This document shows, one piece after another, positions 11,136-21,423 of a stretch of DNA of 64,000 nucleotides. Origin of the DNA: Bubalus kerabau (lineage: Eukaryota > Chordata > Mammalia > Artiodactyla > Bovidae); assembly GCF_029407905.1 (NCBI RefSeq), contig NC_073643.1, positions 42,256,501-42,320,500 of the forward strand. The letters run 5' to 3'. Each line of letters starts with the position of its first letter. The first letter of the stretch is position 1. Both the position numbers and the translations under genes were made by a program. The notes under the pieces were generated by a model, which did no database searches, was not told where the DNA came from, and saw only the letters and a list, made by a program, of their open reading frames with translations.

Positions 11136-12051
11136 GAGGACTCAGAAAAAGACCCCGGTATAATGACAGTAGCATTTCAAATCAAATCAAATGGTACTCT
11201 AAGGACAAATCAAAAGAAGTCAAGATATAAAGGGAATCTTCCTGACCCAGGGAACTGAACCTGGGTCTCCTGCATTGCAGGTGGATGCTTTACCATCTGA
11301 GCTACCAGGGAAGCTCATAAATATTAAAACTGGCAGAAACAAACAAACAAAAAACACCATTTTGAATTTCTTTATAGCAGGAAAAACTCAAACAAAAAAG
11401 AGAAGGCAAATTATGGGAAGAAAAGTATAATATACTATGACAAAAAAGGGATTACTCAAATATAAAAAAGAATGTGTTTCATTGGAAAAATATGCAAAAT
11501 CAAAAAATAAAAATTAAAAAAAATAAAAAGGGGGAACATGTGAACAAAAAGAATTGAGGAGACGATAACAATGTAATTGTAGAAGCTGCCTTAAAAGTTC
11601 AGAGACTGATTTAGGAGGGATAAAAAGGTGAAATCTGTACAGATTCCAGAAGGGGTCAGGAATTAGTGGCATTATAAATCTATGAAAGTAGGAGTGAAGG
11701 AATGTAAAAAAGAATGTTGAGAAAACAATAAATAATCATTAGATCCCCAGAGTCGTTGACTAACCTGAATAGTTAGTCCTGGGAACTGTCCCTCTTCCCC
11801 TCCCTTCATGCTGGAGAAGGTGAAGCGCAGGGTCTGTGCTGGGGGTCCCTGTGCATAGGTAAGGACAGAGCTATGAAGATAAAAATGGGGATCAAGTGAA
11901 AGTCTGAATAGTGGGGCTACTGCTCTTTCCCACATGTGAATCCCAGAACAGTGGCACTCAGGCAGGAGACTGGAAAACACTTTTCTGGGGACTTTGACCA
12001 GCCCAAGAAAAGAGAACTAAAATACCAACCAGGAAGCCAATCACTCTAGTC
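11136..12051. other. Low-copy, A-rich DNA
   Basis: Contains only a SINE head fragment (11233-11318) that I can name. The A-rich stretch 11335-11535 might be further L1-derived sequence, but I cannot place it. No convincing exon. Confidence 0.4.
11233..11318 (-). mobile_element. Bov-tA tRNA-like head only
   Basis: Reverse copy of the SINE head: ctgcattgcaggtggatg through gagctaccagggaagctc. Only about 85 bp is present and the BovB-derived tail is missing. Confidence 0.8.
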
Positions 12052-12510
12052 CTGCATTGTCCACTATGGTAGCCACTGGCAGCGTGTGGTTATTGAACAT
12101 TGAAACATGGTTTGTCTGACTTGAGATGGGTTGTAAATGTACAACATATTTAGAATTTTGAATACTTCATTTATGCATGTGTGCATGCTGAGTCGCTTCA
12201 GTTGTGTCTGACTCTTTGTGACCCTATGGACTGTAGCCCACCAGTCTTCTCTGTCCATGGCATTCTCCAAGCAAGAATATTGGAGTGGGTTGCCATGCCT
12301 TCCTCCAGGGGATCTTCCCAATCCATGAATATAATCCAAGTCTCTTATGTCTCCGGCATTGTCAAGTGCATTCTTTACCACTACTGCCACCTAGAAAGCC
12401 CTTCTTCACTTATATGTAAATGTAAAATGTCTTGTTAGTTTTTATTTCATGTTGAAATACTTTTATATTCGGGGTTAAATAAAATATATTAGTAAAATAA
12501 ATCTTTATAA
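12052..12510. mobile_element. Old MER-type DNA-transposon-like relic, split by a SINE
   Basis: The left piece (12052-12175: ctgcattgtccactatggtagccactggc, then ggttattgaacattgaaac) and the right piece (12403-12510, with ggggttaaataaaatatatt) resemble a common non-autonomous mammalian repeat with short terminal inverted repeats, probably of the hAT group. I do not recall the exact family name. It carries no gene. Confidence 0.5.
12176..12402 (-). mobile_element. Bov-tA SINE, full length
   Basis: Complete Bov-tA in reverse, with a degraded tRNA head at the right end (tgccacctagaaagccc). Possible eroded target duplications are cttcatttatg (12165-12175) and cttcacttata (12404-12414). It splits the older MER-type relic. 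Confidence 0.85.
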
Positions 12511-12785
12511 GAGACTGAATTTCTCCCAGATTGAAAGCAGAAAAGCAACTTTTATGGAGCTATGGTGATTTTATAAGTAAAATGAAAGTAATAAGATATC
12601 AACATGAAGGGAGCAATCAGACAGGATATAGAGAACGAAACAAATCTTAGCCATATATGTGCATGCGTATATGTGGTATATGTAATGTATCACTCTCTAG
12701 CTAGTTCCTATTGATGTCAGATTTTTTTTTTCTTCTTCTGATTTTCTGATACAATAATGGAGGCAAGATATGATAATGGGAAAAA

Positions 12786-13015
12786 CTCAGGTTCTGAAGT
12801 AACTTTGTGGCCCAGGAGAGCTGCTTCTTCTGTAAGCCATGGATCCTCAGATAACACTGGTTACTTTACAGGCTGTCTTAAAGTTTAGAGACAATACTAG
12901 AGCTACATGCACTGTAGCCCGCCAGGCTACTCTGTCCATGAAATTCTCCAGGGAAGAATACTGGAGTGGGTAGCTGTTCCCTTTTCCAGGGTATCTTCCC
13001 AACCCAAGGATCAAA
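12786..13015 (+). repeat. Left arm of a 230-bp inverted duplication
   Basis: The reverse complement of this arm matches 13431-13660. The non-SINE part (12786-12905 against about 13541-13660) differs at only about 6 of 120 positions by my count. The rest is a truncated Bov-A SINE (12909-13015). Both arms share the same SINE truncation point next to agctctagtattg, so this is a duplicated segment and not two independent SINE insertions. Confidence 0.85.
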
Positions 13016-13019
13016 CCAC
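12909..13019 (-). mobile_element. Bov-tA SINE fragment in the left arm
   Basis: Reverse-orientation SINE body (gtagcccgccaggctac through cttcccaacccaagg), lacking both its 3' terminus and its tRNA head. The same 3' truncation is found in the right arm. Confidence 0.85.
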
Positions 13020-13149
13020 CTGGATGTCTATATGGTTTGTTCTGTTCTCCTGAATTTAACCTGAACTCTGGGTGGGATTAACGTAGATTTGGGGAAGTAA
13101 CAGAGGTCCTTTGTGTATCAATATGTGTCCTATATGCAATACATCTGAT

Positions 13150-13372
13150 TTCTTGAGGGAGTCAGTCTGCCTGGATTGAAATCCCAGATCTGCAGTTTAG
13201 TTACTATGATTTAAGTCAGGTAACTGTTTTTGCCTCTGTTTCCACATCTGCAAAACAGAAATAAAAATAACCATATTCTTTAGGTCACTGTGATTGCATG
13301 ATTTAATGTGTGAAAAAGGCTCAGTCCCAGACACATAATAAGCCTTGTGTTAATTTTAGCTGTCATTATTAC
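13150..13372 (+). mobile_element. MIR SINE
   Basis: Ancient mammalian-wide SINE. It has a tRNA-derived part (tgcctggattgaaatccc), a core region (gcctctgtttccacatctg) and a tail (gacacataataagcc). It lies in the spacer of the inverted duplication. Confidence 0.7.
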
Positions 13373-13373
13373 T

Positions 13374-13541
13374 GGGCTTCCCTGGTAGCTCAGATGGTAA
13401 AGAATCTTCCTGCAATGCAAGAGACCTGGATTTGATCCGTGGCTTAGGAAGATCCCCTGGAGAAGGGAATGGCTACCCACTCCAGTATTCTTGCCTGGAG
13501 AATTCCATGGATAGAGGAGCCTGGTGGACTACGGTCCATAT
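13374..13541 (+). mobile_element. Bov-tA SINE in and beside the right arm
   Basis: The tRNA-like head gggcttccctggtagctcag starts the unit. The body runs to ggactacggtccat and stops before the usual ggtcgcaaagagtcgg end. The part from 13431 lies inside the inverted duplication; the head lies outside it. Confidence 0.9.
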
Positions 13542-13660
13542 AGCTCTAGTATTGTCTCTAAGCTTTAGGACAGCCTGTAAAGTAAGCAGTGTTATCTGAG
13601 GATCCATGGCTTACGGAAGAAGCTGCTCTCCTGGGCCACAAAGTCACTTCAGAACCTGAG
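13431..13660 (-). repeat. Right arm of the 230-bp inverted duplication
   Basis: Pairs with 12786-13015 in inverted orientation across a 415-bp spacer. Similarity ends at gaacctgag (13652-13660); beyond it the two flanks differ. SINE portions are more diverged (roughly 86% by eye) than the unique portions (about 95%), as expected if CpG sites in the SINE decay faster. Confidence 0.85.
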
Positions 13661-13769
13661 CTTTTTTTGCTATAGTATTTTGCCTCATAAATTTTAGCAC
13701 CTCATTGCTGATAGAAACCTTTTAGATCATCTTAAGAAGTTTCTGAACTTTCTGCAGAATGGGTCATTA

Positions 13770-13960
13770 AAGGCTGGGGTTTGGGGTCTGAGAGTCCTGT
13801 GTTCGAATCCTCATTCTACCACTCAGGACTGCGGGGTCCACTTGGACAAGATACTCAGCTCCATGGGAACTTCTCAGGCTGTAATAAGGGCTATATTAGC
13901 TAATGTATGGTAGGTCTTTGGCATGCTATATGTTGTGTGATTATTAATTTTTCATGATTA
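13770..13960 (+). mobile_element. MIR SINE, diverged
   Basis: ggtctgagagtcctgtgttc followed by cgaatcctcattctaccact is the tRNA-derived part of a MIR. The tail is weak, so the right boundary is approximate. Confidence 0.6.
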
Positions 13961-15374
13961 TGATTTTCATTATAAATATAATCTAAGTCTCAGAGCTAGT
14001 TATTCATGGAGATGTAACTGAAACTCTAGTGGGTCTTTTATTCAGTGCTTTCTCTTTCCTACTTTGCTATCTAATTGGTTAGTTTTCATTCATCCTTTTA
14101 AAATCTACATTTATAAAGTCAGAGCTGTTAGTGAAGATTTTATAAGAACACTTTCCAAGAGGTTTTTTTTTTTTTTGAACTGCCAAGTCCAGGGATTTAG
14201 GATGTAGCTTGGTGCTGAAGTAATTGGCTCTCTTAGTCTTGAGTTATAAGAAGTTCCCTTTCAGACTGTAAGGTTGAGAACCATGAGAGGAACTCTCACG
14301 TTTTGGTAATTGGTTTAAGGAATAACTTACCTTAAAAAAAAATGTTATTCAGCTATAATTCCTTCCTTCTCTCACCTTGACGTTTTGAGAATCTCCTCAT
14401 TATATATCTCCACCAGCTTGTTTTCTGAGTTTCCCCTTTTAACTATTTCCTCAAGTACAATCCCTTAATATTATTTTCTTCTCAGCTTATCAACTAGTTG
14501 GAAAAGTGATATACTTTTTAGTACTGTAGAGTTTCTGAGGAATGTAGAAATGATTCAATCTTAGGAGAATACAGAAATGATTTAATCTTAGGTGAATACA
14601 GGATTGATTTAATTTTCTACCTGTCAAAGAACTGAAGCATTATGAAACTGGCCTTAGCTAGCTACTTGAAGCAAGCTGTACACTCTTTACTGCTCTTATA
14701 TCACATCAACAGGCAGTTCATGATCAGAGATTAATTCAGAAACTCTCATTAGTATGTCGAGCTAAGAACAGGAATGAGATGTTTTAATACCTCTTGAATG
14801 CAACATTTGTGTGTGTGTATATGTGTGTGTGTGAGAATGGGGTAGATTTAGCTATAAATAAGACTGAACTCCACAATGCTCTGATATTGATAAAGTGGGT
14901 GTCTTCTAAATTTCTTTTAAATTTATTCCTCCTCTTCCTGGTAGTTAACCAGACAGATTATAGTTTAGTTATCCCAATGGGGAGTTTTAAATCAAAAGGA
15001 CTAACAGGTTTTTTTTTTTTTTTCTTTCCCCCAGCATAAGTGAGAGAACACCAGGAAATAGAATTACAAATATATTTCCATTTTGTCATAAAGAAACTTA
15101 ACATTTTCCTGTTACTTAGACATCAGTTTAAACTATGACATTTCTCTTGTTTTGACTAGCACTAAAGTAAGAGAGAGAAATGTCCTATTACAGGGACCTT
15201 ATTGCCTGAAATAAATCTCTCAGGATACTTCAACATTCTCTTGCGATGCTCTTTTTGTGGTCTCCATGGTTCTTCTCTTTGGTTACTGAAATGTTTGACA
15301 AGTGACAACCATGCTAAATTTTTCACCTACTTTTTTGAGCTCTCCCTCTCAAACTGAAAATCAAAGTGAAGCAG
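13961..15374. other. Low-copy DNA with a short TG repeat
   Basis: No gene seen. Holds T-runs (about 14162-14176 and 15009-15023) and an interrupted TG microsatellite at about 14805-14834. The rest is unrecognised. Confidence 0.4.
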
Positions 15375-15385
15375 GCAAGTTTCAG

Positions 15386-15580
15386 GGCTTTCCTGGTAGC
15401 TCAGCTGGTAAAGAATCTGCCTGCAATGTGGGAGATCTGGGTTCAATCCCTGGGTTGGGAAGATCTGGAGAAGGGAACAGCTACCCACCCCAGTATTCTG
15501 GCCTGGAGAATTCCATGGACTGTACAGTCCATGGGGTTGAAAAGAGTCGGACAAGACTGAGTGACTTTCACTTCACTATG
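15386..15580 (+). mobile_element. Bov-tA SINE with perfect target-site duplication
   Basis: Head gggctttcctggtagctcag, body through gtccatggggttgaaaagag, and a tail ending actttcacttcactat. The 11-bp repeat gcaagtttcag is identical at 15375-15385 and 15581-15591. Confidence 0.95.
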
Positions 15581-15591
15581 CAAGTTTCAGT

Positions 15592-16235
15592 CCCTCCCAT
15601 CCCCCATAATGGAACCCATGTTGAGCCAAGAAAGCTGTGTATTCAACATTGATCCATGCATCAGTCCAAAGTTATTAAGTGCTTTCCATTCAACATCTGT
15701 GTGAGATGCTATGAAAACTGTAAACAGCACCTTGAACAATTCCAGACCTCAAAAACCTCCCCTTATTTTCCTCATTTAGTTTTCCTTCCCTTCTCTCTTT
15801 TCGCCAACTTCCCAAAGAAGTTGAAGCTGTTTACTAAATTAAAGGTAATGTGCAAATAATAAAATAACCATAAGACAGAATTGTGATCATCTTTACTAGT
15901 ATGAACCCATAAGATGGAAGAACTAAATTTGGTTGTAAGTTTCCTGGTCTCTAAGGCAGAAAGGGAATTACTAATTTATGTAGCCTTCTTTGTTTGACCA
16001 GGGAAAGCATCATAGTTTTTCACTCTGGTAGAATTTCTTTGGGATCAAAACTGAAGGTGGAATTTACTGGTTTATGAAGTGAACATTGGCTTTAGTGCAG
16101 TTTTCAAACTGAGGAATAAGTATGGGGAGGAAAGATTTAGGGCATGAATTCATATCTGTCTTGCTTAGTGTTATGTCCCAGGGCTCAGCACAGGTGCCCA
16201 GTGCCAAGTAGTTATTGGAGACTCTTGTTATTTTA
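15592..16235. other. Low-copy DNA
   Basis: No exon or repeat that I can support. Confidence 0.4.
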
Positions 16236-16434
16236 GTCATTAAGTCATGTCCAACTCTTAGCAAGCCTGGACTGTAGCTCTCCAGGCTCCTCTGTCCATG
16301 CGAGTTCCCAGGCAAGAATACTGGAGTGGGTAGCCATTTCCTCCTCTGGAGCATCTTTCCAACCCAGGGATTGAACCTGTGTCTTCTGCATTAGCAGGCG
16401 GATTCCTTACCCCTGAGCCAGCTGGGAAGCCCCA
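16236..16434 (-). mobile_element. Bov-tA SINE
   Basis: Reverse copy: ttttagtcattaagtcatg, then the ctccaggctcctctgtcc block, ending with the tRNA head gagccagctgggaagcccc. Several mismatches make it a middle-aged copy. Confidence 0.9.
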
Positions 16435-16669
16435 GGTAGTGGAGGCATAGTTCTTCAATTAAAATGGGCCATTCAATGGACCAGTAACAATGAAGATAGT
16501 ACTCTGCCCCTGAATGTTGTATTCTCTGACCCTAGAAAGCCATACTTCAGTTCTCACATTAAATCCAACTTCGTTTGTTTTAGTATCTCTGAAAAGGATC
16601 TGCTTCCTTCCTCTGGAGCTCTCCCCGCAGGTGGAAAATACTCACTCCCTGTGGGACTGTTTGACTACT

Positions 16670-16800
16670 GTTTGTCGCCTCTAGTAGGCTCCAGAAGGCA
16701 TAGATCACATTTGATTTTGATGACCTTCATACCCCAGCCTGTATCATAGAGTCTGGCACTTACTAGATACTCATTAAATACTTTGTTAAGTGAATGAAAG
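16670..16800 (+). mobile_element. L2 LINE 3' end
   Basis: The pattern ccagaaggcatagatcac, then cttcataccccagcctg, then tactagatactcattaaata is the worn 3' end of an L2-type element. Noncoding. Confidence 0.6.
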
Positions 16801-16929
16801 TCACTAATTACCAAACAGCATGGTGGGTTGTGCTTTTAATGAATTTTCAATGAAAATGAGAATAATGGATGAAAACGAGGATACTGTTAAATATAATAAC
16901 GAGGATACTGTTAAACATAATAATAATGA

Positions 16930-17190
16930 TGCTGATGCTTAAAAAAAAAGAAAAGGTGATGGTAGCTACTTCTGTTAAATTCTAACCATGTTCCAGGCCC
17001 TTTACATAAAATGTACCCCTTATAACTCAATGAGGAAGGCAAAATTATTTGCTGCATTTTACCAACGAGGAAAATGAGCATTAAAGGAGATTGATGATTC
17101 TGATAAAGTCATGCACTTAATTGGCTGGTGGAGCCCAGGATTCAAATGAACATTCTTAACCACCATGCAAAATTGTTCTCCCTATGCTAT
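16930..17190 (-). mobile_element. MIR SINE
   Basis: Reverse MIR. The core (ttttaccaacgaggaaaatg) and the tRNA-derived part (gagcccaggattcaaatg) are readable. Confidence 0.65.
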
Positions 17191-18676
17191 TTTACTAAAG
17201 CATCCTCTGGTTTATGATCTGGAGGAACAAATTGATAGTGTCCTCATGTGTCCTGAGCAGTGTGATAAGTTACCTTGTGACAACCCAAAATAGCAACAGT
17301 TCTCTATCACTTCATTGTGGGGCCTCCACCCTGTTTTTAGCCAGGAGCAACAACAACAACAAAAAATGTAGAATCAGGGGCCATAAGATTCTTTATTTTC
17401 ATTTTCAGAGCATTGGAGCTGGATTTTTTTCCCCCCATCAATCTTCTGTGGTGCACCACCCCCTTGGTTAATGTCCTTTGCTGCAGTTCTGTTAATAAGG
17501 AGTTATCACATATTTCATTTGTTCATTTGAAAAGCCAATGTTTATTGCAGTGCAGAGCAGCCACATTATTGTAAGTACTTACTCAGACAAATTAAATGAT
17601 TCCATGTAGTAGCTCTGCAAAGTCTGATTTCCATGTGTGGAATCATGTTTATCATCACCCAATTTCAAAGGGACAAAATAGCACATTTACATTGGTAACT
17701 CTTTTATAACATTCTCTTTCTACATTATGTGTTTGTTTCGTTGTTAGAAACCAACCCAAATCCCTTCTAGGATGACACAAAAGGATGGCAATATTTAAAT
17801 ATAAGGTCTGTGATGGGGCGAAGCAATTGAGGCATGTCCAGCATTGCCTTGGTGCCTTCTGCCCTCATGGGTGCATTATGTAGATACAGGGATTGCCAAA
17901 ATTTCCTTTAAGAGTTTAGCTAACTGATTCTTCAAGAACTTAAGGTCTCTCAAGGAAGTGTACATAGAAGGCATTTTTCAACACAGTATTGGCCCAGGAG
18001 GAAGCATTGGATCTTCTGGGGCTTTCACTTCATGATTATTGAACTTTCCTGCAAGCTTTTTTATTCCTCCACAGATTCTCCCTCCAGGAAGAAAAGGAAC
18101 ACTCTTTGCAATTCTCGTCTCTTTAAAGAATGACCTCCTCACCTCAAAGAGGGTCTTTCGGTATTACTGGTAGAAATAAATTATCTTAAAAACTAACTTT
18201 TATTTTAAGGCAAAAATTCCATTTTGGAGGGGGTAGAATTTAATTTCAAACCCTAGAACATATAAGGTTAATGGCAAACTCGCTTCAAGGAAAGAAATAT
18301 AAAAAGCAAAATCGCTCAGTTGGCTGAAGAACTAATCAAGCATATTGTTCCCTTGATTCTATAAAATTACAGCGAAACTTTTAGAAAGGTTGAAAAGATG
18401 TCCATGGTGTGCTCCAAGTTTACTTGGTCTGTAAATGTATGTTCCCTCTTCCCAGAGGCGCTGGTATGTGCAGAAGGGGTCTCCTGGCTAAGGGCTGAGT
18501 GTCTTTCCAAATGACTGATGGTTCCCTCTACTGGCTGAACTTAAATTCAGTCCTCTGAGCTGAGCCAACCAGGGAGGAATCATCATCCTCTCACTGATAA
18601 TGAAACCAGTTTTGAGTTTCATCCTTAAAGAAACCAACCACCCGAGGCCAGTTTAAGTGTACATAGGAACTGGTGA
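17191..18676. other. Low-copy DNA
   Basis: Mostly unrecognised sequence, with a CAA repeat at about 17349-17363. The stretch 17500-18660 has no visible insertion of any age. I cannot name a gene or regulatory element in it. Confidence 0.4.
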
Positions 18677-18770
18677 TGGACTTCTTCCTCCCTGTCTCCG
18701 TCTCCCCTCCCTCCTGTCTCCCCTCCCTTCCTTTCTTCCTCCCTCCCTTTCCCTTTACTTCCTTTATTTC
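18677..18770. repeat. Polypyrimidine tract
   Basis: About 90 bases made almost only of C and T on the plus strand, with repeated ccctccc and cttcc units. Such homopurine-homopyrimidine tracts can form triplex (H-DNA) structures; that is inference here. Confidence 0.8.
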
Positions 18771-18779
18771 GAGAAAAAT

Positions 18780-19740
18780 GTAAAGATACAGACAAGCCCA
18801 AAAGGTAGTGTAATAGGCATCTGTATTTCTACTATCTAAAAAGGAGCATCTGTTTATGTTTAGTCAGATTTACTTCCAGTTTGTGTGTTTGTTTTTAAGC
18901 AATTATCGATGAAACCAAATTCCCTGTTAAGTACCACATCTGGCTTTCCTTCCACTCTTTACTCTCTCAGCTGTCTACCAAAAGTTCCCTACCATAAATT
19001 TAGGATGTTTTTAACTAGTGTATTGTTTGTATTTTTTATGCAAACACACATACATACCAACAACCAATATACACTATTTTGTTTGACTATTTAATGTTTA
19101 AATCTTTCCTTGTTGCTTTTTTAACATCACAGTATTTACAAAAATTAGCTGCATTGATGCCGTAAAAATCAATTGATCAATTTTAATAGCTCCATAATAT
19201 TCCATCCTATACATATAGTGCATTTTATTGACCTATTCCATTTCCAGTGCAACTTTTAGATCATTTCCAAAGTTTGCTGTACAAAAACAAAAACACTTCA
19301 GTATTATTTTAGTATGTGTCTTCTTGTGTCCGTGTTGCTTGAGTCCAGGATACCCTGTAGGAAGAATCAGTATACCATAGGATATTGTAGTATTACTTTT
19401 AATAAATATAATGAAATTGCTCACAAGAAAGATATACCAATTCATGATTTGGCCAGAGGTAAACTAGAGTATTATGCTAATTTTTCCCCTACATCTTAGA
19501 CAACACTGGCTTTTGTCTACCTTTTCCATGTTTACTATTCTAACAAAATAAAAATGGAATTCCATTAATATAATATGCAAATATGCATTTTACTCGTGAT
19601 TTTGAGCTTTTTTTTAATGTTCATGGTTCATTGAGATTTCTTCTTTGAAGAACCATTTTTTCCTATATGTTTGTTCATCTTTTTTCTTGATTTTAGTAGT
19701 TCCTTATATGTTTTGGTTACTTATTCTCTGTCTGTTTCAT
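18780..19740 (-). mobile_element. Old L1M LINE 3' region
   Basis: In reverse, the series ccataatattccatcctat, attttattgacctattcc, and later gttccttatatgttttgg follows the order of an L1 3' end read backwards. It is highly diverged, so the limits are approximate. Confidence 0.55.
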
Positions 19741-19743
19741 GTT

Positions 19744-20730
19744 CTTTGTTGTTCAGTTGCTAAGTCGTGTGCAACTCTTTTTAACCCTATGAACTGCAGC
19801 ACGCCAGGCTTCCCTGTCCTTCACTGTCTCCCAGAATTTGCTCAAACTCATGTCCATTGAGTCAGTGATACCATCCAAGCACCTAATCCTCTGTGGCTCT
19901 CTTCTCCTCCTGCCCTCAATCTTTCCCAGCTTCAGAGTCTTTTCCAGTGAGTTGGTTCTTTGCATCAGGTGGCCAAATATTGGATCTTTAGCTTCAGCAT
20001 CAGTCCTTCCAATGAATATTCAGAGTTGATTTCCTTTAGGATTAACTTATTTGATTTCCTTGCTGTCCAAGGGACTCTCAGGAGTCTTCTCTAGCATCAC
20101 ATTATGAAAGCATCAGTTCTTGGCACTCACTCTTCTTTATGGTCCCACTCTCAAATCTGTACATGACTACTGGAAAAACTATAGCTTTGACTATATTGAC
20201 CTTTGTCAGCAAAGTGATGTCTCTGCTTTTTGATACTCTGTCTAGGTTGGTCTTAACTTTTCTTCCAAGGAGCAAGCATCTTTTAATTTCGTTGCTGTAG
20301 TCACTGTCCACAGTGATTTTGGAGCCCAGGAAAATAAAGTCTGTCACAGTTTCCACTTTTTCCCCATCTATTTGCCGTGAAGTGATGGGACTGAATGCCA
20401 TGATCTTTGTTTTTTGAATGCTGAGTTTTAAGCTGGCTTTTTCACTCTTCTCTTTCACCTTCATCAAGAGGTTCTTTAGTTCCTCTTCACTTTCTGCCAT
20501 TAAAATGGTATCATCTGCATATCTGAGGTTGTGGATATTTCTCCTGGAAGTCTTGATTCCAGCTTGTGCTTCATCCAGCCCAGTGTTTCTCATAATGTAC
20601 TATGCATATAAGTTAAATAAGCAGGGTGACAATATACAGCTTTGATATATTCCTTTTCCAATTTTGAACCAGTCCATTGTTCCATGTTCCAAGAACAGTT
20701 CTAAGTGTTGCTTCTTGACCTGCATACAAG
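19744..20730 (-). mobile_element. BovB LINE 3' third
   Basis: About 1 kb of BovB, from the older-type terminus (gttgttcagttgctaag) to the RT region. The 5' end breaks off at 20730. Diverged, with several frame breaks. Confidence 0.9.
20102..20593 (-). pseudogene. BovB RT/C-terminal fragment
   Basis: A 163-codon open stretch keeps the catalytic YADD box (about 20510-20521) and the following LMAESEEEL, LSIQKTKIM and FLGSKIT blocks. It then continues into the C-terminal domain. It lacks the RT fingers and the endonuclease and cannot be functional. Confidence 0.85.
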
Positions 20731-20734
20731 TCCC

Positions 20735-20945
20735 TAACGTGTGCCAGGAAATTGTGCTTGGTGTTTTATCCTAATTAAAAAAAAAATATTATCTTTATAA
20801 ATATACCCTTCATATATATATTATTATGTCCATTTGACAGAAGTGAAAAGTGAGGCTCAATGGAGTTCAGCAGCTATATAAGACACAGAGATAGTGAAAT
20901 GCATTACTAGAATTGAAACTCAGGCTAGTAGGACCACAAACCCTT
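20735..20945 (-). mobile_element. MIR SINE
   Basis: Reverse MIR with gaagtgaaaagtgaggctc in the core and a worn tRNA-derived end (attgaaactcaggctag). Confidence 0.65.
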
Positions 20946-21072
20946 GTTCCTTCTGTTGTCAGATTCCTTCTGATTCTCATGGACACTAGGGTTTCAAAAG
21001 AAAGTAGGTAAACTGACCCACAAAGTACCCTTCAGACTGGCCAGATGATTTGGCATAGACCACCGCAAAACC

Positions 21073-21412
21073 TTGAGAGTCCCTTGGACTGCAAGGAGAT
21101 CCAACCAGTCCATTCTGAAGGAGATCAGCCCTGGGATTTCTTTGGAAGGACTGATGCCAAAGCTGAAACTCCAGTACTTTGGCCACCTCATGCAAAGAGT
21201 TGACTCATTGGAAAAGACTCTGATGCTGGGAGGGATTGAGGGCAGGAGGAGAAGGGGACGACAGAGGATGAGATGGCTGGATGGCATCACTGACTCGATG
21301 GACGTGAGTCTGAGTGAACTCCAGGAGATGGTGATGCACAGGGAGGCCTGGCGTGCTGCGATTCATGGGGTCGCAAAGAGTCGGACACGACTGAGCGACT
21401 GAACTGAACTGA
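21073..21412 (+). mobile_element. Young-looking BovB 3' end with target-site duplication
   Basis: About 340 bp, 5'-truncated, ending in the gaactgaactgaa terminus. CpG sites such as gtcgcaaagagtcggac are kept, and frame 21073-21402 is open to KSRTRLSD. The repeats accgcaaaacc (21062-21072) and accacaaaacc (21413-21423) flank it. Confidence 0.95.
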
Positions 21413-21423
21413 ACCACAAAACC

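Noticed and set aside
13374..13445. tRNA-like sequences at SINE ends as tRNA genes
   Set aside because: These are the heads of Bov-tA and CHR SINEs. They are followed by SINE bodies and do not keep an intact cloverleaf.
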